Assembly (NCBI GenBank): GCA_029718625.1
Contig: CM056380.1
Coordinates: forward strand, 114,896,746 to 114,960,745
Length of the DNA: 64,000 nt
From: Synaphobranchus kaupii
Lineage: Eukaryota; Chordata; Actinopteri; Anguilliformes; Synaphobranchidae
Reading direction: 5' to 3'
The translations under genes and the position numbers were made by a program. Below the pieces are notes generated by a model that saw only the letters and a list, made by a program, of their open reading frames with translations, was not told the DNA's origin and made no database searches. Of the stretch, positions 46,743-57,258 are shown piece by piece (position 1 is the first letter of the stretch; every line of letters starts with the position of its first letter).

Positions 46743-47519
46743 CCACCGTTAAGCCCCACGTCCACCGCCAGGCCCCTTGGGGCCTGAGCATGGACCTGGA
46801 AGTTGCGTCATGTGCCCTGGCGTCACTTCCGACCACGTGCATGGACCTTTTCATTACTTCCCCATTCTGTTTGCGAACACAACATATGAGCCGGACACAT
46901 CACCTTTTGTCGATGCAAATTTGTTCTGTTCGTAATAAGTGGATTTCAACGAGCCGACAACTCCCACCAAGGTAAATGATGCCAATGTTATGTTGAAACC
47001 AATAACGTTAAGCAGCAGACAACTTAATACTAGGAGTTGGCTAGCTAGCTCACGTTAGCCAATTAACACTAATGTGACCAACTTGTATGTTTTTTCCATT
47101 GCTGTTTATTTGTAGCGCAGCAAACGTTTGCAATCGTGATAAGTCATGAATCATAATGTTTGTGTAACGTAACTAGTTACGTAAGCTAACGTTAAGTAGT
47201 AACTAGCTTTCTAACCATTAGTGTTTGTCCAATGGCAGTTAAGTAACGACATACTGTATATATTGTTTGTTTTACAAACATTAGCACTAAAATTAACGTC
47301 AGTATTATGTGTGTTGCTAATGTAACGTTAACGTTATGTACGTATGTAATAGATAGCCAACATGTAATATTATTGGCAATCATTATTTGTACGAACGTGT
47401 TATTGTACTTTTTTTTTTTTTTTTACAGATGCATCATTCCATTCTACAGGGAAATTCAAATTTACAACTTGACAGATGCACAACCTGCTGCAAATTGTAT
47501 CACTGTCCACTTTAACAAA

Positions 47520-49335
47520 AGAATAGCTGATCCCTTCTCTGGTCTGGCTTCCCTGTAATAATGTACACGTGTTATATTTACTGTGTATTACTGGAGGGTA
47601 ACGATTGAAGAAATTTCCCATTATGGCATCAATAAAGTACTACTACATCCCAGTGCTTTCAACACAATTCAACCACACCTACTAGCAGTCACTGCAAGTC
47701 TACACTACAGCTTCATCGACATTATTGATGTATCCAACTATGGAGCCGTCACAGTTTCAAACTTAATTTACAAACTCAGTAGTGATCTAAGGGTTGATAT
47801 GCATATTATGAACCTTGCTAGATTTTTGAAAATGTTATTTTGAGGTATAATAGGCATCTCAATACAAGCCAGCAGACTGTTCCCAATGTTGAACTCTTTG
47901 TCCATACCATTAAACACTTAATACAAATGATTGTGCAGCACTGTACAATTTCTGACAGAAGGCATGTTTTAAGCATTGCAGAACCATGGACAGATTCCAT
48001 GACCTTATGCAAGGTTTATTTGTGCTGAGGTGTATGTGTGATATAGGAATATGGAATATGGCTAACATTTTCTTCATCACTTTATATGATAGTCTACCAG
48101 GGAACTTTAAAAGTACAAATAACCCAAAATGATGGAATGACAGAACAGATTAGGCAGCCATAGACTTTAGCAACCACACAAATTAATTTGTAAAATACTA
48201 ATTTATTTTTTTTTGGAATATCAAATAGTCTAATAAGAAAATAACAAAGGGAAAAAAGGACAACCAATAAGAACTTACACGACACACTGAACACCCATGC
48301 AATCTAAAACTATATATTTATGTACACAAAAATTGGTAATCAGATCTTGTTCTCAGATGTAATGAAAAATTATTTATTCCAAAACAGCAATAACAGAGGT
48401 AGGAAATATACAAAGTATACGAAATACACTGGGTTCAGCAGAGACCAATTGAACTACAGAGCTCAATCACCAGGCCCCACCTCAACCGCCAGGACCTTTT
48501 CAATGTCACGCAACTTCCAGCTGAGCACTCAGGACCCAAAACATCCTGGCGGTCGAGGGGGGCCTGGTGATTGAGCTCTGCAGGAAAACTCTTTTGGACT
48601 GTCTTGCATGAGTGTCCACTAACTTACAAATGAACCATAATGCATCTTGTTGACAGTACGAATATCTTACACCATCTAATTGTTTAAATGGTGAAGAATT
48701 GCTTCGTATTTCTCAATGACACTTCTGTTCGTTGCCGTTACTTGCAATTACGTTCGAGAAATAAGAGGGTCTTGAATCGGTTCTGTGATGACAGTAGCTA
48801 TAACTTCTTTATTAGCACGATGTTTATGTCAACTTCTAGTCTAACATTACTTACACTCCAAACCGGCCCAGCGTTTATACACAGAAAACAGGAAATGTCA
48901 TGTAGGTGATAACAAAAGGTAGGCTAGACAGGGAAGTCTTGTGGCTATGTTACTTCACTCCTATCTCTGGTTCTTCTTCCTAGTTTCCTGTCTCAGGGCT
49001 TAGATCAATAACTTTATTTCACACGTTATTCTACCAGGCTGGGATTCCCAGGAAACTCGGGAGGGCATTCATGCAGGTGACAATGAGTACTTAATGCGGG
49101 AGGGGGAGGAAATTAACATAGCTCATTTCCCAGGCCGTTCAGCACCTAAGTCTCTAATATGTTGGGGCATACAGATTCTACTTTAAACTGAAACATGTTG
49201 CTAAACACACTGAAATTACTAAAATCTAACAATTGTTTAAACAAACATACCTTTGAAAGTCAGTGCATGTTTTAGATGGAAATATACATAAGACTTTAAT
49301 CGATTAAGTTTTGTGGGTTTGAAGGTCAGGCAAAG
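47520..49335. other. central spacer of the fold-back element
   Basis: About 1.8 kb between the arms with only short open frames (up to 86 codons) that resemble nothing I know. Contains the hairpin at 48457-48580. An AG acceptor-like TTTTTTTTTTTTACAG at the arm edge (47411-47428) follows a GTAAATG donor-like site at 46971, so a spliced transcript is conceivable. Confidence 0.4.
48457..48580. mobile_element. small hairpin MITE related to the fold-back arms
   Basis: 37-38-bp inverted repeats (CAGAGCTCAATCACCAGG... at 48457-48493 and its complement at 48544-48580) enclose ~50 bp. Both the arm (CCACCTCAACCGCCAGG) and the loop (CACGCAACTTCCAG) echo the terminal ~130 bp of the enclosing element (CCACGTCCACCGCCAGG and CTGGAAGTTGCGTCATG). 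Confidence 0.75.
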
Positions 49336-50432
49336 TGGACAGTGATATAAATTGCAGCAGGTTGTGCATCTGTCAAGTTCTAAATTTGAATTGCCCTGGA
49401 GAATGGAATGATGCATCTGTTTAAAAAAAAAAAACATAACAGAATAAGTACAATAACATTTAAAATGGCTCTATTTAATACAGTACAATAACTTAATATG
49501 TTCGTACAAATAATGATTGCCAATAATAACATTACATGTTGGCTATCTGTACTTATATTTTTAATTTCATGAGTTGATTGATTGTGGCTATAAAAGCATG
49601 AACTGGCTCGCTCCGTCACGTTTATATTCTTTATAGATAGCTTGAGCCAAGGTTGCCAGTGCTCTACAATAGCTTGGGGGACTATTTACTGACCAGGCCA
49701 AAAGGATCCATTTATCACCCCCTCCCCCACAAAAAAACAATTGTAGCGAGTAAGCAAACGTTAAAAGACCGACTTGAGAACAGAGAGCTGGCATCTAACT
49801 ACAGTAGGCGGCTAACGTTACATACATAACGTTAACGTTACATTAGCAACACACATAACTGATATTAATTTTAGTGCTAATGTTTGTAAAACAATATATA
49901 AAGTACGTCGTTACTTAACTGCCATTATTAGACAAACATTAATGGCTAGAAAGCTAGCTACTACTTAACGTTAGCTTACGTTAGCTAGTTACGTTACACA
50001 AACATTATGATTCATGACTTATCACGATTGCAAACGTTTGCTGCGCTACAAATAAACATAGCAATGGAAAAAACAACATACAAGTTAGTAACAGTAGTGC
50101 TAATTTGCTAACGTGAGCTAGCCAGCCAACTCCTAGTATTAAGTTGTTGTCTGCTGCCTAACGTTAACGTTATTGGTTCCAACAGTACATTGGCATCATT
50201 TACCTTGTTGGCAGATGTCGGCTCGTTGAAATCCACTTTAGAAAAAAGAACAAACTTGCTTGAACAAATGAAGACACGTCCGACTCGTTTAGTGTGTTCT
50301 GCAAACAGAATGGGGAAGTAACGAAAAGGTCCATGCACGTGGTCGGAAGTGACGCCAGGGCACATGACGCACTTCCAGGTCCATGCTCAGCCCCCGGAGG
50401 GGCCTGGCGGTGGACGTGGGGCTTAACGGTGG

Positions 50433-51120
50433 TGTTACGACCCTCAATTGCCTAGGGGTAGGGGGGGGTGCGTAACAATATATTTATAGATGTATAATGT
50501 GACCGGTATAAGGGTTTGAGCGTGATAGGAGCAAATAATAGAGCAGACAAGATTGATGTGCAAAGTGTATATTATAACCAGTGAAAGTATTATTTACATA
50601 TTTACAAGTACACAATAAACAAACAAAGACACATAGTTCACACGGCCCAAGGACCCGGATGTTGCCAAAGAAAAGAAATAAACAAAACCCAAACAGAGCT
50701 AGAAACCAAAAGATAAGCTGACTAACTAACTATTCAATAAAACAAAAGCCTGCCTATCTAACTACTCTGTCCAAGACCAACTACCAAAAATACACAATTG
50801 GCAACCACCCCTTTCCTAGTGTGTCTATACATAAACTTACCTACATGTAACACAAGTGTATAGAGGCCTCTGTCTTACCTGCCCCAGGGCCTGGACTACA
50901 CACATACAACCATACACACAGGTAGGTAACACAAAATGAGACAGAGAGGGAAAGCTGCAGTAGACAGGGCTTTTATCTTCCAGAGGAGGGATGTGATTGG
51001 TGGAGGCAGGACCAGGACAACGATGATTGACAGCGGGGATAGCGAATGGAATGGTGAATGGCCTCCTGCAGACTTAGAGGGAAAACCGGGCAGGACAACA
51101 CAGTAACGTGGAACGTAACA
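50433..51120 (-). repeat. 3' LTR of the Gmr1-type retrotransposon
   Basis: 688 bp with TG...CA ends. The minus strand starts TGTTACGTTCCACGTTACTG at 51120 and ends TCGTAACA at 50433. It lies directly after the stop of the RT/RNase H frame and abuts the fold-back element. No matching 5' LTR was found in 55.4-59.4 kb. Confidence 0.7.
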
Positions 51121-51244
51121 CGCCCACCAACAAGAACGAACTTAACCCCAAATTTTGTTCCATAGGAAAGAGAAAAAAACAAAATTACAATACAGTAAGC
51201 TACAATGTATCATGGGATTGTGCTTTTATTCTTATTTGTTTATT

Positions 51245-53410
51245 TTACACCCGAGACAATGCGTCCGCTAAAACATTGTCTGTACCTTTCTTGTGTTTGA
51301 TGATTAGATTATAATTTTGTATGATGAGTGACCAGCGCATTAATCGCTGGTTCTGGTTATACATGCGTGATAGAAAAGTTAACGGATTATGGTCTGTGTA
51401 TATTACAACTGGGACAGAGCTGGATCCCACATACACTTCAAAATGCTGCAGCGCGAACAACAATGCCAGTGCTTCCTTCTCTATGGTGGAGTAGTTTAGC
51501 TGAGGCTTAGTGAACTTTTTTGAAAAGAAACAGATGGGGTGATCAATTCCATCGGAACTTTCTTGCAGTAACACAGCCCCCAAGGCTCCCAAGGCGCTCG
51601 CGTCAACCTCTAATTTAAACGGCTGCGCGAACTCCGGAGCGGCGAGTACAGGAGCACTGCATAACAAAGCTTTGACGCTTTCAAAGGCGTGTTGACAATC
51701 TGCGGTCCAGATAAACTGTCTTGTTGAGCTAAGCAAACTGGTTAAAGGTGCTATAACTGAGGAAAAGTTCCGGCAAAAACTGCGGTAGTAACCAGCCATT
51801 CCAATGAATCTGCGCAACTGGCGTTTGGTCATAGGAACTGGAAAACAAGTAATGGCCGTAACTTTTGCATTAACCGGACGTACCGTACCCTGGCCAACCT
51901 GCTTACCTAGATATGTAACTGTGGCTTTTCCAAACTCGCATTTGGTAAGGTTGACAGTTAAGGAAGCCGATGCCAACCTGTCAAACACAATTTTCAGGAC
52001 GTGCACATGTTCGGACCAAGTGCGGGTATACACAACCAAGTCATCCAGATATGCGTTGCAATTCAGGACGCCGGATAAAACAATATTGACCAACCTTTGA
52101 AAGGTGGCCGGAGCGTTTCGCAAACCGAAAGCCAAGACATTATACTGCATAAAATCGTCAGGGGTTACAAAGGCAGATATGTCGGAAGCACGGGAGGTTA
52201 AGGGTACCTGCCAGTAACCTTTCAACAGGTCGAGTTTGCTCACATACTTAGCTGGGCCAATATTGTCAATGCAGTCCTCCATCCGTGGGAGAGGGTAGGA
52301 GTCGGGTACAGTAACTGCATTGACTTTACGAAAATCTGTGCAAAACCTAGGAGTACCATCTGGCTTGGGCACCAACAAACACGGCGAACTCCAGGGACTT
52401 GAACTAGGACCGGCCAACTGGTTGTTTAAAAGGTACTGTACCTCTTTTTTCATGGCCGCCCGTTTGGCAGCATTGACTCTGTATGGATGCTGTCGGATAG
52501 GCGCAGAGTTATTCACATCTATGTCATGCTGTATAACATGCGTTTGAGTTGGAGTGTCATTAAAGAGCATAGGATAATCTGTAATTAGTTTAGTCATATC
52601 GGAACGTTGTTCTTCGGGCAAGTGGGCAAGGTGGGAAGACAGGTCTGCTAGCACCTCTGAATTCAACAGCCTAGCGCACTGCTGTGGTGCGTTTCTGAGC
52701 AGCAGACCATCCTCATCCCCAACTAGATCAGAGGTGGACACCGTGGACACTGAAGCAATAGCCGAAACCGGTAAAACATTACTCTGCTCCGGCTTTGGAG
52801 CTCTGGCATGATATAACTTGAGCATGTTTATATGACACATACGTGACTGACGTCTGCTGTCAGGAGTGCGAATGATGTAGTCAGTGTCACTTAGCTTCTC
52901 CTCCACAGTGTAAGGACCTGAGAAGCGAGCAGATAACGCAGAACCTTGAACTGGCAGTAAAACCAGCACCTGATCTCTGACCTCAAATGATCGCGCAACA
53001 GCCTTCCGGTCATAACGCTTTTTCATAGCGCTCTGAGAGGTAGTAAGCGCTTCTTTGGCAAGAGAGCAAGCCCGATATAAGCGCTCTCTAAATTGACTAA
53101 CATAGTCCAACACCTTGGTAGACTTAGCGGGCGAGTCATCAGACATTATTTGTTCTTTAAGAACCTGAAGCGGGCCTCGCACGGTGTGCCCAAAAACCAG
53201 TGCAGCTGGGCTAAAACCAATTGACTCCTGTACAGCTTCCCTTAATGCAAATAACGCAAAAGGCACACCCTCATCCCAACTGTTTCCTGTTTCCAGACAA
53301 TATTTACGCAGCACTGATTTAAAAGTCTGATGCCAGCGTTCTAGTGCGCCTTGCGATTCGGGGTGGTATGCGGAAGAGACCTTGTGCTTAATTGCCAGGG
53401 AACCTAACAC
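51245..53410 (-). CDS. Gmr1-type pol, second part: integrase C-terminus, reverse transcriptase, RNase H
   Basis: About 720 codons. From the N-terminus: the end of the integrase core (AYHPESQGALERWHQ, with the catalytic Glu), the integrase C-terminal domain, then RT with LVPKPDGTPRFCTDFRKVN and the active-site AYLDDLVVY, then RNase H (KLEVDASALGALGAVLLQE, IYTDHNPLTFL) and the end LADALSRV. Integrase preceding RT is copia-like order with Gypsy-like sequence, the hallmark of the Gmr1 group first described in cod. The frame is offset from the upstream ORF (53404-55389), so this copy is broken between them. Confidence 0.85.
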   Translation of the reverse strand: MLGSLAIKHKVSSAYHPESQGALERWHQTFKSVLRKYCLETGNSWDEGVPFALFALREAVQESIGFSPAALVFGHTVRGPLQVLKEQIMSDDSPAKSTKVLDYVSQFRERLYRACSLAKEALTTSQSAMKKRYDRKAVARSFEVRDQVLVLLPVQGSALSARFSGPYTVEEKLSDTDYIIRTPDSRRQSRMCHINMLKLYHARAPKPEQSNVLPVSAIASVSTVSTSDLVGDEDGLLLRNAPQQCARLLNSEVLADLSSHLAHLPEEQRSDMTKLITDYPMLFNDTPTQTHVIQHDIDVNNSAPIRQHPYRVNAAKRAAMKKEVQYLLNNQLAGPSSSPWSSPCLLVPKPDGTPRFCTDFRKVNAVTVPDSYPLPRMEDCIDNIGPAKYVSKLDLLKGYWQVPLTSRASDISAFVTPDDFMQYNVLAFGLRNAPATFQRLVNIVLSGVLNCNAYLDDLVVYTRTWSEHVHVLKIVFDRLASASLTVNLTKCEFGKATVTYLGKQVGQGTVRPVNAKVTAITCFPVPMTKRQLRRFIGMAGYYRSFCRNFSSVIAPLTSLLSSTRQFIWTADCQHAFESVKALLCSAPVLAAPEFAQPFKLEVDASALGALGAVLLQESSDGIDHPICFFSKKFTKPQLNYSTIEKEALALLFALQHFEVYVGSSSVPVVIYTDHNPLTFLSRMYNQNQRLMRWSLIIQNYNLIIKHKKGTDNVLADALSRV

Positions 53411-55389
53411 TTGTTTAAAAATCCTTGAAAGAAAGTTAGATTTCTTAAGTTAGATCCCTTAGGAAACCCAAATGTAGAGAATAACTTAGTTAAAGCCCTC
53501 ACCACTGCCTTTGCAGTAATTGCACGAAGTGGAATAGCTTCCGGAAATCGTGTAGCTGCACACATGAGGGTAAGTAGAAATTTATTACCGGTTCTGCTTC
53601 TCGGTAATGGACCAACACAATCCGCTATCACCTGGGTGAAAGGTTCGCCCTTAACAGGTATAGGGCAGAGAGGAGCAGGAGGAATTATTTGGTTAGGCTT
53701 ACCTGTTACCTGACAACTATGGCATGTTCTGCAATACTGGGTAACCGTGGTCGTTAACTTAGGCCAAAAAAAATGTTGCAACACCCTGTTGTATGTTTTG
53801 GTTATACCCAGGTGACCAGACCAACAGTTCTCGTGTGCCAACGATAACACCTGCTGGCGATAAGGTGTGGGTACTACTACTTGGGTCACCACACCCCAAT
53901 CCATGCCAGCTGCAACAGGTAATGACCATTTCCTCATCAACAAGCCCTTTTCCACGAAATAAGCTACTGGCCTTTCTTTCGCAGCTTCAGGGGTGACAGC
54001 AGAATTAAAACAATGGGTAAGATTCGGATCAGCTTTCTGAGCAACAATAAGCTGTTTGCGAGTGATTGGCAGCATAATCGAAGGCATATCCACTGACAAT
54101 GGTTTCTCCTTCCCCTTTTTAGGCGGGCACTCGGGGACTGGAACATCGCTAGTGAATGGAGTGGCTAAAATGGAGTCTGATAGATTCACCTGCTCTCCCC
54201 ATTTTCGTGCTTGAGCACGGGTAAGCACACAGGCAGAGAAAATGTCAGGGGGAGATTTCGAGACGTCGGGAGTAGCGGGCGTCTCGGGATGTTTCAAAAC
54301 CTCCAGTACAGGTTGTACTTTACCACCTGCGATATCGTTCCCCATAATGAGGTCTATTCCTGGGACTGGCAGAGCAGAACGCACTGCTACTTTAAAACAG
54401 CCAGAAATTAAATCCGTGTTAATTTGCACCTGATGCAATGGAACACTAATAAAGCCCATCTCGATACCTTGAACTATGATGTCTGCACCACAAGAGGACG
54501 CATCTGACAAGGGCAGGGTATCCGCCAATAAGAATGATTGGGACGCTCCAGTGTCTCTTAATATACGAACTGTCTTTCGGACATTCGGTTCGCCAACCAG
54601 AGACACAAACCCTTCAAATATAAATGGCTCATAGCCAACGTCACCTTTATCGCGGCTACTGGGAGACTGTTCGGATACTGCTCTAACAAAACCGGTAGGC
54701 TTTTGGGTGCTAGGACTTTTCTTTTTCAATAGAAAACAATCCGATATAACATGGCCAACTTTGTGGCAGTAGAAACACTCTCTCTCTTCCTTACGGCGTG
54801 CAGGGGGAGATTTAGAGGATTTAACTGGTGACGCAACAGGTGAAATAGCATCAGCAGTTTTCCCACGAGAAGTTACAAACACACTTTTATGTGTCAGGGT
54901 AAACTCATCAGCAAAGATCGCTGCCTCATTTAAGGAAGTAACCTTTTGTTCATTCAGATATATTACACACCGCTCTGGCGTGCACTTTTTAAACTCCTCC
55001 AATAAAATTAACTCCCGAAGCGAACTATAGTCGGTTGCTTTGCTTGCAGCACACCACTTATCGAAAAGAGTACCCTTCTCCCTAGCGAACTCCACAAGGA
55101 CTGGGCCAAGGCTTTTCGAGTCTCTATCCGGCACGAACTCATACGCACGGAGCACCGCAACCTTCACGACTTCATAATTTAAACTGTCGGCAAGCGATAA
55201 GGTAGCAACTGCATCTCGCGCTTTACCAATCAGTTTACATTGCAGTAACGTGGTCCAAATGTCTTTTGGCCAGTTAAGTGCAGTCGCAAGGCGCTCAAAA
55301 GTGTTAAAATAAGCGTCCACCTCCGTCTCCCGAAATTGAGGAAGCGCTACGTGTCTCCGCACGTCATAGTGCTCACCCCTGGAACCCAC
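53404..55389 (-). CDS. Gmr1-type gag (SCAN-like capsid), protease and integrase N-terminus
   Basis: About 660 codons open. It has a capsid region whose second half (about residues 90-170, FVPDRDSKSLGP to IFADEF) looks like the SCAN domain, known to derive from Gmr1-like capsids. A CCHC knuckle CFYCHKVGHVISDC (about 205-218) and a retropepsin motif LRDTGAS (about 280) follow. The integrase zinc finger (H-x4-H ... CRTCHSC) and the first catalytic Asp (VIADCVGP) follow those. The frame opens with GTG, so the true start is upstream or lost. At 53420-53455 a short duplication of ATCTAACTT plus loss of neighbouring codons removes the second catalytic Asp region and shifts the frame. The copy is therefore dead for integrase. 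Confidence 0.8.
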   Translation of the reverse strand: MGSRGEHYDVRRHVALPQFRETEVDAYFNTFERLATALNWPKDIWTTLLQCKLIGKARDAVATLSLADSLNYEVVKVAVLRAYEFVPDRDSKSLGPVLVEFAREKGTLFDKWCAASKATDYSSLRELILLEEFKKCTPERCVIYLNEQKVTSLNEAAIFADEFTLTHKSVFVTSRGKTADAISPVASPVKSSKSPPARRKEERECFYCHKVGHVISDCFLLKKKSPSTQKPTGFVRAVSEQSPSSRDKGDVGYEPFIFEGFVSLVGEPNVRKTVRILRDTGASQSFLLADTLPLSDASSCGADIIVQGIEMGFISVPLHQVQINTDLISGCFKVAVRSALPVPGIDLIMGNDIAGGKVQPVLEVLKHPETPATPDVSKSPPDIFSACVLTRAQARKWGEQVNLSDSILATPFTSDVPVPECPPKKGKEKPLSVDMPSIMLPITRKQLIVAQKADPNLTHCFNSAVTPEAAKERPVAYFVEKGLLMRKWSLPVAAGMDWGVVTQVVVPTPYRQQVLSLAHENCWSGHLGITKTYNRVLQHFFWPKLTTTVTQYCRTCHSCQVTGKPNQIIPPAPLCPIPVKGEPFTQVIADCVGPLPRSRTGNKFLLTLMCAATRFPEAIPLRAITAKAVVRALTKLFSTFGFPKGSNLRNLTFFQGFLNKC

Positions 55390-55847
55390 CAGACGCGCAA
55401 GCGCACAGACGCTTATTCCGCGCGCAGATTTGCGCAGAACTGAACCTACCAGACGCGCAAGAGCACACGGACGCTTTGCTTTTTCGTGAACGACAGAGAC
55501 GCGCTATAGAAACACATTCCGGATTTTGAGCTTCGCTTAATAATGGATAAGTAAATATTGCTATTACATATGTCTTACTGCTTGACAGGTTAATTAAAAA
55601 TGAAAAATTGCATACTGTCAATATATAGTACATGGGAAAATAGCTACACATGAATCAGACCAACAAACAAGTCTTCACTGGCTGGCAGCAAATGGCCTAC
55701 TTTTGATTTTTACTTCGTAGCCTATAGCTAATGTAATTATGTAATTATAACGAAATCAGTTGAGTGATTACCTTATCTCGCAATATTAATATAGTAGTTT
55801 TTTTGTTTGTTTCAATACGAGTTGTAAACATGAGGAAGGCAATTACA
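55390..55847. other. upstream edge of the Gmr1-type element, boundary not found
   Basis: Contains two direct copies of a leader-like motif (on the minus strand TTGCGCGTCTGGTGGGTTCC and a variant with GGTAGGTTCAG) just before the gag frame. No 5' LTR could be seen. The rest is AT-rich. Confidence 0.4.
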
Positions 55848-56443
55848 TTACATTACATTACATTACATTTATTTATTTAGCAGACGCTTTTATCCAAAGC
55901 GACGTACAGTAAGTGCGTACAGAGACATCATCATCATTACAGAACAGACAAGGCAAAGCACATCCTTTGCATAATGTAGCAGCTATCCCTAGCAATGAAC
56001 GTTGACTGTAGTTCACAGTAAGCTGTGGGCAAATCAGCAACACCACACTTTCATTCCAAATACTATTATAAACTATACTATTATAAACCATTCCAAATAC
56101 TATTATAAACTATGCTATTATAAACCATTCCAAATACTATTATAAATCATTCCAAATACCATTATAAACTATGCTATTATAAACCATTCCAAATACTATT
56201 ATAAACTATAATAAACAGACAGGAAAACACAGGGAACAGGGAACTGATATTCCTAGGTGAGGATATCAGTCAAGGTGGAGTCTGAAGAGGTGTGTCTTCA
56301 GGCCTCGACGGAATGCAGGCAGGGTTGGAGTAGAACGTAGGGGAATGGGAAGTTCATTCCACCACTGAGGTGTTAATGTGGAAAAACTCCGCAGTCGGGA
56401 CAAGCGAGAGCCTTTGACACGGAGGGGGGGTTTTACGGTTAAA
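55848..56443 (-). mobile_element. L2-type LINE, strongly 5'-truncated, minus strand
   Basis: The minus strand encodes the last ~55 RT residues (LRVKGSRLSRLRSFSTLTPQ ... LKTHLFRLHLD). The 3' UTR with TTTATAATAGTATTTGGAAT units and a (TACAT)n/(ATGTA)n tail at 55848-55867 follow. It is the same subfamily as 44258-45440 with few differences. Confidence 0.85.
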
Positions 56444-57221
56444 TTACGGTTTACCACTTGCTCCAAATGCTCCTGAGGAGAAGAATGTGGGTAGCTACAC
56501 CCCATGAACTGCTTTGATCACACTTTACTTTGATCACACTTTTGATTATATTAAAACAAATATCTAAACTATATAGAATGTTGTTTTTTAAAGCTAAATG
56601 TAGCAAACGAGACAATGCCTCCTTTATAAAGTCCGTTTAATATTATTTATTTATTTAAGACAGTAATCAACATGTTCTAAACATTTAATTTTAGCAGAAT
56701 TAGCAGCTATTTTGATTATGTAGTACCTTAAATCGATACAGTGATATCAGTATAATAAAAACAGAAGTAAGCATAGGGTTAATTCATTGAACATATATAT
56801 ATATATATATATATGTATGTATACTATAATAAAGAAAAAGCATTACAAAACGAGAATAACTGGTTATATGCAAAATGTATGACTTGATTTAACTTCATTC
56901 ATCCCACAATGGACAATGGTGATTGTCTCTGTTCCCATTTTCATTAGGGCCTATATTAAAATATAATATGTATTAAAATAATTTATAACAATTGTAAAAC
57001 TATTAGTAGGTTGAAAAACATTAAAATGTGGTGATATAATGCAGATATTGAACATATTCAATGTATTTCTATGAGATTGCGCATGCGGATGGCCAAAAAA
57101 TTCCGCCCGGTGCGGAAAAATCAGCTCCACGTCCGCGAGCCGTCCGCCCGCCTGCCGTGCGTGCGTGGCCGGTGAGAACCGCGGCAATTCGTTAACATGG
57201 GAGCGGAAGTGAAGCGCAGCA
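56444..57221. other. spacer, AT-rich with a CpG-rich end
   Basis: No gene seen. (AT)n at 56794-56816. From about 57080 to 57221 the sequence is CpG-rich (GTCCGCGAGCCGTCCGCCCG) in contrast to the surroundings, which could be a promoter or LTR fragment. Confidence 0.4.
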
Positions 57222-57258
57222 GTGCGCTTGCGCTTGCGCGTCTGGTGGGTTCCAGGGG
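57222..57258 (+). repeat. inverted copy of the Gmr1 gag-leader motif
   Basis: Plus-strand TTGCGCGTCTGGTGGGTTCC AGGGGT repeats, in opposite orientation, the segment at 55374-55410 that begins the gag frame. It suggests a second, oppositely oriented fragment of the same family or an inversion. Confidence 0.6.

Larger units (their letters stand above)
46743..50432. mobile_element. large fold-back element with ~0.75-1 kb inverted arms
   Basis: The left arm starts CCACCGTTAAGCCCCACGTC at 46743. The right arm ends in its reverse complement at 50432. Inverted similarity runs through the arms, for example GATGCATCATTCCATTCT at 47430 versus its complement near 49405, and the 46800-46870 block versus 50290-50390. 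The right arm carries ~200 bp extra (about 49590-49800). No transposase was recognised between the arms. The Gmr1-type LTR starts at the very next base (50433). Confidence 0.8.

Noticed and set aside
57172..57200. CpG-rich patch as a gene promoter
   Set aside because: No downstream exon or start codon with recognisable coding on either strand; noted only as unexplained.
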